A DNA stretch of 64,000 bases, from contig CACERG010000002.1 in the NCBI GenBank assembly GCA_902561795.1, positions 1 through 64,000 of the forward strand, read 5' to 3'. This DNA comes from an uncultured Bacteroidota bacterium. Its GTDB lineage: Bacteria; Bacteroidota; Bacteroidia; Flavobacteriales; Flavobacteriaceae. Made by a program: the position numbers and the translations under genes. Numbering within the stretch: the first letter of the stretch is position 1; each line of letters begins with the position of its first letter. Shown here in pieces: positions 20,125-30,494 of the stretch. The notes below the pieces were generated by a model. It had not been told where the DNA came from. It searched no databases and saw only the letters and a list, made by a program, of their open reading frames with translations.

Positions 20125-23100
20125 CTATTTACAAAGCCAATTGTACGCGTTTTCAAAAGCTAAAATCCAGGGGCTCACTTCATCTTTTCGATTATCGGGG
20201 TAATGACCCCAATTCCAAGGAAATGTGGAACGCTCAAGATGAGGCATCATTACGAGATGGCGCCCATCATTACTTGCTAACATTGCAGCATTATAATCTG
20301 AGCCATTTGGATTTGATGGATATCCTTCATAAAGGTATTTTGCTGGTATTTGGTAATTAATTTCCGCTTTTGGAAAGGAAAATCTTCCCTCACCGTGAGC
20401 CGCCCAAATTCCTAATATACTTCCTTCTAGTCCCTTTAACATTATTGATGAACTTGGCATAATATTAACTGCTGTAAAGATACATTCGAATTTCCCTGAT
20501 TTATTGTGCATCATTTTTGGCCTTTGAGTTTGATTTGTATTAAGTAAGCCTAGTTCAATAAATAATTGACATCCATTACATACTCCAAGAGAAAGAGTGT
20601 TTTTCCTGCTAAAAAAGTTTTCTAAGGCAGCTCTTGCTTTTGCATTATATCTAAATGCACCAGCCCAGCCTTTAGCAGAACCAAGCACATCTGAATTTGA
20701 AAAACCTCCAACAGCAACTAATAGCTGAATATCTTCGAGAGTTTCTCTGCCCTCAATCAAATCAGTCATATGGACATCACGAACTTTAAAGCCACAAAGA
20801 TCCATCATATAAGCCATTTCTCTTTCCGAATTACTCCCTTTTTCTCTTATTACTGCTGCATTTAATCTCTTTATTTTTTGAAGGGGTCTTTTTCCAGAGA
20901 ATTTAATTGGAAACTTATACTTTAGAGGCTGTTTGATTACATTATCTAGACGAAGTAAAGCCAATTCACTATTAGTTTGTTTCAATTCAAATTGTGTAGA
21001 TGTTTTCATCCATTCCTTTCGCATTTCATTAATTGATATATTATTATCCCCAATTTTTAACATGCTGTTTTGATTTACAATACCTATTTTTAAAGCTTTA
21101 ACTCCATTTTTTGAAAAAGAACTATTAAGATCAAAATTTGATTGCAAAATAATACCAACCTTTTCAGAAAATAAAATTTTCACCAGATCAGTCTCTTCAA
21201 GGCAGGAAAAGTCAAGATCCATTCCAATATTTAAAGACGGAAAACAGAGCTCGAGTAAAGAGGTTATTAAACCTCCTGATCCAATATCGTGACCTGCTGA
21301 AATTTTGCCAGCTTTTATGTGATCTTGTACAGTATTAAATGCCCTTTTAAAATAAGCAGCATCTGTAACACCAGGGGTATCATTTCCAATACACTCTTGA
21401 CTCTGCGCGAAAGAAGAGCCACCTAAATAAAATTCATCTTGTGAAAAATCAACATAAAAAATTTCTCCTTCTTTGGCGGTGGCTACTGGTTTAATTATAT
21501 TTTTCACATCTGAACATTGACCAGCTGCTGATATTATAACAGTTCCTGGAGATAAGACATCATAATTTGAATATTTTTGTTTCATTGACAGTGAATCCTT
21601 GCCCGTAGGAATATTTATACCTAAATCAATTGCAAATTTTGAACACTCCTCAACAGCTTCATATAAACGTGTGTCTTCACCAGGGTTATTGCAAGGCCAC
21701 ATCCAATTAGCAGATAACGATATACTATGAATTCCCTTTTCAAGTGGTGCAAAAACAATGTTTGTAAGCGCTTCTGCAATTGCATTTTTGCTTCCTTTTC
21801 TAGAATCAATCAATCCACTAATCGGTGCATGCCCAATAGATGTAGCAATCCCTTTATTACCGGTATAATCTAATGATACAACTCCGCAGTTACTTAATGG
21901 TAGCTGTAACTCACCTACACATTGTTGCTGAGCTACTCTTCCAGTAACACATCGATCAACTTTATTAGTAAGCCAATCTTTACATGCTACAGCCTCTAGT
22001 TGGAGTACTTGTTTTATATAGCTTAAAAGTTTGTTCTGTGAATAAGGGATTGCTTTAAATTCTCGAAAGACTGAAAAGTCGTGCATTACTGTTTTTGGGG
22101 AACTACCGAATAATGCAGAAAGATCCAAATCAATTGGAATTTCTTTTTTAGTTTCATTTTTAAATATAAGTCTTTCATCACATGTAACTTCACCTACTAT
22201 GTATAACGGGGCTCTTTCTCTCTCAGCTATTTTCTTTAATTTTTTAGTGTCTTTGGGAGATATTATTAATCCCATCCTTTCCTGTGATTCGTTACCAATT
22301 ATTTCTTTGGCTGATAGTGTAGGATCCCCCAATGGAAGAGAATCAATTTCAATTGTACCTCCAGTATTTTCGACTAATTCAGACAGACAATTCAAATGTC
22401 CTCCTGCTCCATGATCATGAATAGAAACTATTGGATTTATGTCACTTTCAACTAGAGCTCTAATAACGTTAGATACTCGTTTTTGCATTTCTGGATTTGA
22501 ACGTTGAATAGCATTAAGTTCAAGTATATTGCCGTATTTACCAGTGTCTGCAGAAGAAACAGCAGCACCACCCATTCCAATGCGATAATTATCTCCACCC
22601 AAAATAATAATCTTGTCACCTTTTTTTGGAACACCTTTCTCTGCTTCATGCTTTTTACCATAACCAACTCCGCCAGCAAGCATTATAACTTTGTCATACC
22701 CTAATAGTTGGTTATTTTCTTTATGCTCAAAAGTTAAGATAGAACCTGCTATAAGTGGTTGTCCAAATTTATTTCCAAAGTCAGAAGCACCATTAGAAGC
22801 TTTAATTAGTATATCTGTTGGATTTTGATATAGCCAATCACGTTCAGCAAATGATTCTTTTTTAGAATTTTTTTGGATACGAGAATATGAAGTCATGTAT
22901 ACAGCAGTTCCAGCTAAAGGTAAAGAGCCTTTACCACCAGCTAATCTATCTCTTATTTCACCCCCTGATCCTGTCGCTGCACCATTAAAGGGTTCTACAG
23001 TAGTAGGGAAATTGTGTGTTTCTGCCTTTAGTGATATAACACTTTTAATTTTTTCTTTAGAAAAGTTACTAGGTGTAGTGGCGTCTTTTGGTACAAATTG

Positions 23101-23757
23101 TTCAATCTCTGGTCCTTCAATAAAAGCGACATTATCTTTGTATGCTGATACTATATTGTTCGGATTTTTCTTCGATGTTTTTTTAATTAATTCAAAAAGA
23201 CTATTTTCCTTTGGCTTCCCGTTAATTACGAACTTACCATTAAAGATTTTATGCCGGCAGTGTTCTGAATTAACTTGTGAAAATCCAAAAACTTCAGAGT
23301 CTGTAAGAAACCTACCTAGAGTTTTAGAAAGATCATTAAGATATTTGACTTCATCATCATTTAAAGCTAATCCTTCTGTTAAATTATATTCAGCAATATC
23401 TTTTATATTGATAATATTATCAGGTTTGATGTCAACATCAAAAATGTTTTGTTCTAAACTCTTATATTCTGAATACAGCATGGGATCAACACTTTTTATT
23501 GTTGATTTTGAATGAAATTTTTCAATCCGAAGTATATCTTTTATTCCCATATTTTGAGTAATCTCTACAGCATTTGTACTCCAAGGGGAGACCATCGAAG
23601 CTCGAGGTCCAATAAAGGCACCTTTAATTTCTTGGGAATTTATAAATGGTGCTTCCTGAAAAAGCCACTCAAGTTTTTTGATGTTTACGACTGAAAGGTC
23701 AAAATTAGTTTGGACTACAAAAATCTTGGTTTTTTTCTCGCCAAAAAACAATAGCAT
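20125..23757 (-). CDS. purL: Phosphoribosylformylglycinamidine synthase
   Basis: 1210 aa large-type PurL; 'SVISLKAETHNFPTTVEPFNGAATGSGGEIRDRLAGG', C-terminal amidotransferase 'LGVCNGCQLFIELGLL' and 'AAHGEGRF'. Confidence 0.96.
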   Translation of the reverse strand: MLLFFGEKKTKIFVVQTNFDLSVVNIKKLEWLFQEAPFINSQEIKGAFIGPRASMVSPWSTNAVEITQNMGIKDILRIEKFHSKSTIKSVDPMLYSEYKSLEQNIFDVDIKPDNIINIKDIAEYNLTEGLALNDDEVKYLNDLSKTLGRFLTDSEVFGFSQVNSEHCRHKIFNGKFVINGKPKENSLFELIKKTSKKNPNNIVSAYKDNVAFIEGPEIEQFVPKDATTPSNFSKEKIKSVISLKAETHNFPTTVEPFNGAATGSGGEIRDRLAGGKGSLPLAGTAVYMTSYSRIQKNSKKESFAERDWLYQNPTDILIKASNGASDFGNKFGQPLIAGSILTFEHKENNQLLGYDKVIMLAGGVGYGKKHEAEKGVPKKGDKIIILGGDNYRIGMGGAAVSSADTGKYGNILELNAIQRSNPEMQKRVSNVIRALVESDINPIVSIHDHGAGGHLNCLSELVENTGGTIEIDSLPLGDPTLSAKEIIGNESQERMGLIISPKDTKKLKKIAERERAPLYIVGEVTCDERLIFKNETKKEIPIDLDLSALFGSSPKTVMHDFSVFREFKAIPYSQNKLLSYIKQVLQLEAVACKDWLTNKVDRCVTGRVAQQQCVGELQLPLSNCGVVSLDYTGNKGIATSIGHAPISGLIDSRKGSKNAIAEALTNIVFAPLEKGIHSISLSANWMWPCNNPGEDTRLYEAVEECSKFAIDLGINIPTGKDSLSMKQKYSNYDVLSPGTVIISAAGQCSDVKNIIKPVATAKEGEIFYVDFSQDEFYLGGSSFAQSQECIGNDTPGVTDAAYFKRAFNTVQDHIKAGKISAGHDIGSGGLITSLLELCFPSLNIGMDLDFSCLEETDLVKILFSEKVGIILQSNFDLNSSFSKNGVKALKIGIVNQNSMLKIGDNNISINEMRKEWMKTSTQFELKQTNSELALLRLDNVIKQPLKYKFPIKFSGKRPLQKIKRLNAAVIREKGSNSEREMAYMMDLCGFKVRDVHMTDLIEGRETLEDIQLLVAVGGFSNSDVLGSAKGWAGAFRYNAKARAALENFFSRKNTLSLGVCNGCQLFIELGLLNTNQTQRPKMMHNKSGKFECIFTAVNIMPSSSIMLKGLEGSILGIWAAHGEGRFSFPKAEINYQIPAKYLYEGYPSNPNGSDYNAAMLASNDGRHLVMMPHLERSTFPWNWGHYPDNRKDEVSPWILAFENAYNWLCK

Positions 23758-23867
23758 AAGTATAATCCTTTGAAAAATAAAAATAACTTATTTATCGAAA
23801 ATTTTTTCTTCAATAAGTTCATATATTTCCTAAGTTGTTGTAGAGTTATTCACAATTGAATGAAATG

Positions 23868-25079
23868 TTAAGACTTTAATAATTTTGCCATATAAAATCC
23901 ATCCCCATCAGTATTTTGGGATAGTAAAATTTCTTGCTTTTCTAAATTAAATTCAAGTCCAATCTTAGATTTTAAAAAATTTTTAATCTGGTTTTGATTC
24001 TCATTTGGAAAAATTGTACAAGTGGCGTATATAAGATTACCTCCGCTTTTAACAAGAGTGGCATATTCCTGTAGAATTTGTTTTTGAATGCCAACTAGCT
24101 GTCTGATGCGATTTGGGTTTATATGCCATTTTGCGGCAGGATTTCTCTTCAAAACACCAAGTCCACTGCAAGGAGCATCTATAATTACAATATTTGCAGA
24201 ATTATAGTATTTTTTTAACAGGCCTTTATTTTCAATATTTAGGTATTCAACTATAGAAATACCATTTCTTTTTAACCGGTTTTCTAGTTGTTTTCTTTTT
24301 CTATCTGAAGAATCAGTAGCTATAATTCTACCCTTATTTCTCATAATTGTAGCAAGATGAAGGGTTTTTCCACCACTACCTGCACAAGTATCAATTATTA
24401 GCATATTTGGTTTTGGATTTGTAAAAATTGATATTTTTTGTGAATTCAAATCCTGAATTTCAAACCAACCCTTTTTGTATATATCCAAATTAGTTAATAT
24501 CTTATTTTCTTCTACAACTAAAGCATTTGGAATATTTGAAACTTTGTTTGTGTTAACTTTATGGTTTTCTTTTAAATAGGCTTGAAGTTTTTTTACATTA
24601 GTTTTTAAGGTATTTGTTCTTAAGAATAATTTTGCAGGTCTGTTTAAAGCTTGAATTTCTTTCTCCCAAATTACTTTTCCATAGGTTTTCATTCCCAAAC
24701 TGTCTAGCCAATCCGGAATAGAATTTTTAAAGGCTCTTTTGGAATTTGTGATTGAAATGTTGTTGCAGATATTATCTTTTTTCAATTCAGAAAAAGTTAA
24801 ACACTCTTCGAATTCAATATCATTATAGATGCTCCAAACAACTATTAGATTCTTATAGTAATTTTTTGATTTGACATTTAATTTTCCAATTACATCAAAT
24901 TTTCTTTTCCACCTTATTATCTCTATTATTCCTTTACCGACTAATTTCCTGTCATTGGACCCCCATTTACGATTTTTTATTAAAATATTTTTAAGCGTGG
25001 GTCTTAAAGCTCTTCTATTTCCTAGAACTTTTTGCACTCCTTCTAATATTCCGTGGGCAAGATTTCTATATAATTTCAT
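23868..25079 (-). CDS. RsmB/NOP family class I SAM-dependent RNA methyltransferase
   Basis: 'MLIIDTCAGSGGKTLHLATIMRNKGRIIATD', 'VIIDAPCSGLGVLKRNPAAKW', 'GGNLIYATCTIFPNENQNQI'. Confidence 0.9.
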   Translation of the reverse strand: MKLYRNLAHGILEGVQKVLGNRRALRPTLKNILIKNRKWGSNDRKLVGKGIIEIIRWKRKFDVIGKLNVKSKNYYKNLIVVWSIYNDIEFEECLTFSELKKDNICNNISITNSKRAFKNSIPDWLDSLGMKTYGKVIWEKEIQALNRPAKLFLRTNTLKTNVKKLQAYLKENHKVNTNKVSNIPNALVVEENKILTNLDIYKKGWFEIQDLNSQKISIFTNPKPNMLIIDTCAGSGGKTLHLATIMRNKGRIIATDSSDRKRKQLENRLKRNGISIVEYLNIENKGLLKKYYNSANIVIIDAPCSGLGVLKRNPAAKWHINPNRIRQLVGIQKQILQEYATLVKSGGNLIYATCTIFPNENQNQIKNFLKSKIGLEFNLEKQEILLSQNTDGDGFYMAKLLKS

Positions 25080-25111
25080 TTTTAATTAGATATATTATGA
25101 AAACTTATAGT

Positions 25112-26938
25112 TTAGTTTATTTGCTGTTTTTTAACCCAACTTTTGTAATAACTACTTTTTACTAATAGTTCTTCATGTTTTCCCGAATTAATAATTTTGC
25201 CTTTATCTAAAATCAAAATAGTATCAGCCCTTTTAATTGTCGAAATTTTGTGAGCAATAATCAATGAAGTTCTGTTTTTCATTAATTTATCAAGAGCCTG
25301 TTGTACTTTCATTTCTGCTTCTGAATCCAGAGCAGAAGTCGCTTCATCGAGTATTAGTAGGTCAGGATCTTTAAGTAATGCTCTTGCAATTGTTATACGT
25401 TGCTTTTCACCTCCCGAAAGTTTATTACCCAATTCTCCAATATTTGTTTGATAACCTTTGGGAAGTTTCTTTATAAATTCATGAGCATTTGCAACTTTGG
25501 AAGCATTCAAAATTTCAGTCTGCTTAGCGCTTTTTTTTCCAAGCAATATATTATTGTATATGCTATCATTAAAAAGGATTGGGTCTTGAGTAACAGTCCC
25601 TATCATTTCGTAAAGACTTTTTAGTAGAATTTTTTTATATGGGATACCATCTATTTTTAAGTTCCCTTTATCAACATCATAAAAGCGATTTAATAAATGT
25701 GTTAAAGTTGTTTTTCCGCTTCCAGATGGACCAATTAAGGCTACTACTTCACCTTTCTTAATTTCAAAACTAAGATCATTTATTACAGTTCGATTTTCAT
25801 AGTTAAACCATACTTTGTCAAAGACAATATTTTTTTCTAATTTATTTTTTGGGATTGCATTTTTGTCATCTTTCAGCACATAATTTAAATCAAGAATTTC
25901 TTGTATACGATCAGCAGCAGCAATTCCTTTTTGTATCGAATAGCTTGACTTACTCATACCTTTTGCTGGCGTCAATATATTGTAAGCTAATCCAATGTAA
26001 ACTAAAAATGTAGTATTTGAGAGATTACCCTCAACAAGTACCATATTTCCGCCAAACCACAATAAAATTCCAATGGCAACTACACCTAGAAATTCACTTA
26101 CTGGTCCAGCAAGGCTTGACCTCTGATATAGTTTATTTGAAAAGAGATAAAAACTTTTTGAAGCCTTGTAAAACTTTTCTTTAAATAAAGGAATTGCATT
26201 TGATGATTTAATGATTCTTTGCCCATTTATTGTTTCATCCAGGATGGAAATAAAATCACCCTGTTTTTGTTGAATTTTTGATGAATCAATTTTTAAACGT
26301 TTTCCAATAGTTGAGATAATTAGTCCTGATAAGGGAACAAAAACTAAAACAAAAAGAGTAAGCTTAATGCTAAAAAAAAACATAACCAATAAAGAAAATA
26401 GTATAGTGAATGGTTCCCTAAAGATTAATTCTAGGATTGACAAATATGAATTTTGAATTTCGTTGATATCAACTGTAACTCTCGTAATTAGATCTCCTTT
26501 ACTTTTTTTAATAAAATAGGATATTGGGAAATGAATAATTTTATTGTAAGTAGTGTTTCTTAAATCCCTAAGAATACCATTTTTTAAAAATGTTATAAAA
26601 AATAATGCTAAATAATTGCAAACATTTTTTAGTAGAAAAAGCACAATGACTAAGCTTATACTAAATACTAATGTTGATTCAACATCATCTTCAAGTCTTT
26701 TTGATAAATAGTTCTTAAGGCTTTCCTTTACATAAATGTGTATATTCATTATGCCTTTATATTCCGCCTCAACAAAATTATTTTTATTTGTATTGAAAAG
26801 TACTTTAAGCATTGGTATTAGTGAAACGAAGCACAGTGCACTAAAAAACGCATAAAGTAGATTAAAAAAAATATTTAAAAACGCAAAAGCTTTATAAGGG
26901 TAACCAAAACGAAGTATTTTAATTAAAGATGTAAACAT
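25112..26938 (-). CDS. ABC transporter permease/ATP-binding protein (MsbA-like exporter)
   Basis: TM domain plus 'VALIGPSGSGKTTLTHLLNRFYD', 'LGNKLSGGEKQRITIARALLKDPDLLILDEATSALDS'. Confidence 0.93.
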   Translation of the reverse strand: MFTSLIKILRFGYPYKAFAFLNIFFNLLYAFFSALCFVSLIPMLKVLFNTNKNNFVEAEYKGIMNIHIYVKESLKNYLSKRLEDDVESTLVFSISLVIVLFLLKNVCNYLALFFITFLKNGILRDLRNTTYNKIIHFPISYFIKKSKGDLITRVTVDINEIQNSYLSILELIFREPFTILFSLLVMFFFSIKLTLFVLVFVPLSGLIISTIGKRLKIDSSKIQQKQGDFISILDETINGQRIIKSSNAIPLFKEKFYKASKSFYLFSNKLYQRSSLAGPVSEFLGVVAIGILLWFGGNMVLVEGNLSNTTFLVYIGLAYNILTPAKGMSKSSYSIQKGIAAADRIQEILDLNYVLKDDKNAIPKNKLEKNIVFDKVWFNYENRTVINDLSFEIKKGEVVALIGPSGSGKTTLTHLLNRFYDVDKGNLKIDGIPYKKILLKSLYEMIGTVTQDPILFNDSIYNNILLGKKSAKQTEILNASKVANAHEFIKKLPKGYQTNIGELGNKLSGGEKQRITIARALLKDPDLLILDEATSALDSEAEMKVQQALDKLMKNRTSLIIAHKISTIKRADTILILDKGKIINSGKHEELLVKSSYYKSWVKKQQIN

Positions 26939-28641
26939 TAAGGGATTATGTCATTTAATAGTAAATCAATCTTTTTGTTAAGTATTTGTTGTTGTTTTTC
27001 CCATGTAACATTTGGTTTATAGTTGTCACAAACTGAAAAATAAAATTTTATCTTTGGTTCTGTACCACTTGGTCTCAGCCCAATTCTACTTTTATCTTCT
27101 AAAATGAATATTAAAACATCTGACTTTGGAAGAGAAATACTCTCTTTTTTACCACTTTTCAAATCTAATATGGTTCTTTGAGAATAATCTTCAACTATAA
27201 TTGTATTAATTCCAGCTATTTGCAGAGGTGGATTTTTTCTGAATTTAGCCATTATATTTTTTATTTCTTCTAAACCCTCCTTGCCTTCCTTTGTTATGGA
27301 TTTCAATCTTTCATTATAAATTCCATATTTTTTATAACAGTTGATTAAAAATTTATAGATACTTTTATTTTGAGATTTCAATTCTGATGCTAATTCACAT
27401 GCAAGTAACGAGGCTGAAATAGCATCCTTATCTCGAACTTTATTTCCAACCAAAAATCCAAAACTTTCTTCTCCACCGCAAACGTATTCTAATTCAGGAT
27501 GATCTTTAATAAGTTTAGCGATCCATTTAAATCCTGTTAAACAGTAAATGTGTTTTATATCATATGCATTCGCTATAATTTTAATTATTGGAGAAGAAAC
27601 TATAGTTGATGCAATAAAATTCTTAGAATTTAATTGTTTAATCGCCTTTTTTTTAGAGAGTAAATATTCGGTTAAAACAGTCATTATCTGGTTACCATTT
27701 AGATAATACCAACCATCTTTAGAATCACGGATAGCAATTCCCAAGCGGTCTGCATCCGGATCTGTTCCAATAACAATGTCAGCATTTTTCTTATCTGCTA
27801 GGTCTACAGCCATCTTAAGTGCTTCTTTTTCTTCTGGATTTGGAGAACTCACCGTAGAGAAATTACCATCAGGCTTTTCTTGTTCTTTAACTATATAAAT
27901 TTTTTTATAGCCTGCTTTTTTTAAAACTTGAGGAATAGCAGTTATGGATGTGCCATGAATTGGAGTGAAAACAACTTTTAGCTCATCCTGGTTTTTTTGA
28001 TGCATTTGAGCCTCTTGAAGAACAATTTTGTGATATTCGTTATCAATTTCATTATCAATGTAGTTTAATAGTTTTTTATTTCTATTAAATAAAATTGCAT
28101 TGTATTTTATATCATTGATTTCTTTTGTGACTAAAATGTCATCGGGAGGGACTAGTTGACCCCCGTCTTCGCCGTACACCTTATATCCATTGTATTCAGG
28201 GGGGTTGTGGGATGCCGTTAATACAATACCGCAGTTTGCTTTTAAATATCTAATGCAAAAGGATAATTCAGGTGTTGGTCTAAGGTCACTAAACAAAAAG
28301 CAGTAAATTCCATTTGCAGTTAATACGTCTGCAACATCATGTGCAAAATTTTTACTTTGGTTACGACAGTCATATGCAACTACAGCTTTAATTTTTTCTC
28401 CTGAATATTTTTTTTTCAAGAAATTAGATAATCCTTGAGTACATTTTCCAAGGGTATACTTGTTAATCCTGTTAGTCCCAACACCCATTATTCCACGAAT
28501 ACCACCTGTTCCAAAGTCTAAAGAGGTGTAAAAAGCATCTTCTAATTTTTTTGGTTCTTTTTTTAACGAGAGTATGGCGTCTCTAACATTTCTATCAAAT
28601 GGAGGTGAAAACCATTCTAAAATCGTTTCTTCTAAACTCAT
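26938..28641 (-). CDS. Phospho-sugar mutase (phosphoglucomutase/phosphomannomutase)
   Basis: 'GIVLTASHNPPEYNGYKVYGEDGGQLVPP', 'GTDPDADRLGIAIRD', 'CGGEESFGFLVGN', 'RPSGTEPKIKFYFSV'. Confidence 0.93.
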   Translation of the reverse strand: MSLEETILEWFSPPFDRNVRDAILSLKKEPKKLEDAFYTSLDFGTGGIRGIMGVGTNRINKYTLGKCTQGLSNFLKKKYSGEKIKAVVAYDCRNQSKNFAHDVADVLTANGIYCFLFSDLRPTPELSFCIRYLKANCGIVLTASHNPPEYNGYKVYGEDGGQLVPPDDILVTKEINDIKYNAILFNRNKKLLNYIDNEIDNEYHKIVLQEAQMHQKNQDELKVVFTPIHGTSITAIPQVLKKAGYKKIYIVKEQEKPDGNFSTVSSPNPEEKEALKMAVDLADKKNADIVIGTDPDADRLGIAIRDSKDGWYYLNGNQIMTVLTEYLLSKKKAIKQLNSKNFIASTIVSSPIIKIIANAYDIKHIYCLTGFKWIAKLIKDHPELEYVCGGEESFGFLVGNKVRDKDAISASLLACELASELKSQNKSIYKFLINCYKKYGIYNERLKSITKEGKEGLEEIKNIMAKFRKNPPLQIAGINTIIVEDYSQRTILDLKSGKKESISLPKSDVLIFILEDKSRIGLRPSGTEPKIKFYFSVCDNYKPNVTWEKQQQILNKKIDLLLNDIIP

Positions 28642-29595
28642 TTACAATGTCTGTTCTTTAATTTTATATTCACTAGTAGTCTTTCTGTTTTTTAGAATAA
28701 TTTCACCTAAAAAACCTGCTATAAAAAATTGGCTACCTAACAACATTAAAGTAAGAGAAATATAGAATTCTGGGCGACTAGTGATTAATCTCGCCTCTTT
28801 AAATAAAAAAAGTTTTTCAAATCCAAGATAAGCTGTAAATGCAAAACCAATAAGAAGCATAAAGCTGCCCCATAAACCAAAAAAGTGCATTGGTCTTTTA
28901 CCAAACTTATTTATAAACCAAATAGTTAGAAGGTCAAAAAAACCTCTAAAAAAACGGTCTGAACCAAATTTAGTTTTTCCAAACTGACGTGCTTGGTGTT
29001 TTACAATTTGCTCTCCAATTTTATTAAACCCCTCTTGTGCAGCAAGAACTGGAATAAACCGATGCATTTCACCATAAATATTAATAGTTTTTGCTACCTC
29101 TTTTTTGTAGGCTTTTATGCCACAGTTAAAATCGTGTAATTTTATTCCTGAAACACATCTCGCTGCCCAATTAAAAAGTTTAGAGGGTAAGTTTTTAAAT
29201 AAAATGGAATCATATCGTTTTTTTTTCCAACCCGATATTAGATCATAACCATCATCTAGAAGATCAATCATTTTAGTTATCTCTTCAGGTGAATCCTGAA
29301 GATCTGCGTCGAGTGTTACAATAAAATCACCTCTTGCACTTTTAAAGCCAGCGTGTAAAGCTTGTGACTTTCCATAATTTTTTGTGAATCTAATACCGCT
29401 TATGTTTTTGAACTTTTTAGATAGCTCAATAATTATACCCCATGAAGAGTCTTCGCTACCATCATCTACAAAAATAATTTCAAAACTAAATCCGCATCCT
29501 TTAAGCGATTCAAAAATCCAATTACTAAGTTTTACTAACGATTCCTCCTCATTTAAAAGAGGAACTACAATAGAAACTAAAGTAGAATTTTGCAT
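28642..29595 (-). CDS. Family 2 glycosyltransferase (DPM1/GtrB-like)
   Basis: 'SIVVPLLNEEESLVKL', 'IIFVDDGSEDSSW', 'VTLDADLQDSPEEI', two C-terminal TM helices. Confidence 0.92.
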   Translation of the reverse strand: MQNSTLVSIVVPLLNEEESLVKLSNWIFESLKGCGFSFEIIFVDDGSEDSSWGIIIELSKKFKNISGIRFTKNYGKSQALHAGFKSARGDFIVTLDADLQDSPEEITKMIDLLDDGYDLISGWKKKRYDSILFKNLPSKLFNWAARCVSGIKLHDFNCGIKAYKKEVAKTINIYGEMHRFIPVLAAQEGFNKIGEQIVKHQARQFGKTKFGSDRFFRGFFDLLTIWFINKFGKRPMHFFGLWGSFMLLIGFAFTAYLGFEKLFLFKEARLITSRPEFYISLTLMLLGSQFFIAGFLGEIILKNRKTTSEYKIKEQTL

Positions 29596-29619
29596 ATTAG
29601 CAAAATTACAAAATTTGGC

Positions 29620-30144
29620 TTACTCAGGTTTTGATTTTTTTACAATTAGGCCTCCAATTAGTGATATTACAAATCCAAAAAATAATGCAAAAATTATCTG
29701 TATAGCTGAAAAAATCAAAGGAGATGACATTTTTTTTTGAATAGATCTGACACTTTCAAGGGCTTCCTTTGGCATTTCAGGGTTTTGAATCCGCATATTC
29801 TCAATAGTCAAATCTAAAGACTTATTCATGGTTTCTGGATCCAAAAAATTTATTAAAATTTGGGTATATATAATACTTATAATTGCAGATACAAGAGAAA
29901 TTCCTAATCCAATTTTCAAAGCTTCACTTAGGGAAATAAAACCTTCATTAGCTTTTTTAAACTGAATAAAGCCGTAAATAAGAATTCCGATCATAATAAT
30001 TAAGGATATCATTCCTGCAGTAGTATCATTTTTATAATGCATATCAAAAAAGTATAGCATAAGTTGGAATACAACCGAGGTTAGACCTAAAATTATACCG
30101 AAGTTGATTACAATTGTTTTAATTGAAGTAGATGATTCACCCAT
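29620..30144 (-). CDS. DUF4199-type membrane protein
   Basis: 174 aa, four-TM pattern with helical insert, typical partner upstream of GT2 in Bacteroidetes. Confidence 0.7.
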   Translation of the reverse strand: MGESSTSIKTIVINFGIILGLTSVVFQLMLYFFDMHYKNDTTAGMISLIIMIGILIYGFIQFKKANEGFISLSEALKIGLGISLVSAIISIIYTQILINFLDPETMNKSLDLTIENMRIQNPEMPKEALESVRSIQKKMSSPLIFSAIQIIFALFFGFVISLIGGLIVKKSKPE

Positions 30145-30239
30145 AATTTATTAATTATAATTCATTTCGAAATTAAAAAAAAAACATGGGTTTGATGTTT
30201 TTAAAAAAATAAAATTAAATTTACACTCTAATTAATAAA

Positions 30240-30491
30240 ATGAAATCAAATATCCATCCAGACAACTACAGGCTGGTAGCCTTTAAAGATATGTCAAATG
30301 ACAACGTTTTTATTACAAAATCAACTGCAAACTCGAAAGAAACTATTGAAGTTGATGGGGTTAAGTATCCTTTGGTAAAACTCGAAATATCAAGAACTTC
30401 TCATCCCTATTATACTGGTAAATCTAAATTAGTAGATACTGCTGGGCGTATTGATAAGTTTAAAAACAAATATTCAAAGTTTAAGAAGTAA
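30240..30491 (+). CDS. rpmE2: 50S ribosomal protein L31 type B
   Basis: '[29 protein letters not shown]...[34 protein letters not shown]'; no zinc CxxC, type B. Confidence 0.95.
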   Translation: MKSNIHPDNYRLVAFKDMSNDNVFITKSTANSKETIEVDGVKYPLVKLEISRTSHPYYTGKSKLVDTAGRIDKFKNKYSKFKK

Positions 30492-30494
30492 TAT

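Noticed and set aside
22895-23515. 206-aa plus-strand ORF antisense to purL
   Set aside because: PurL on the minus strand is unambiguous; this is a shadow ORF, as are 20106-20360, 22199-22414, 22504-22704 and 23512-23694.
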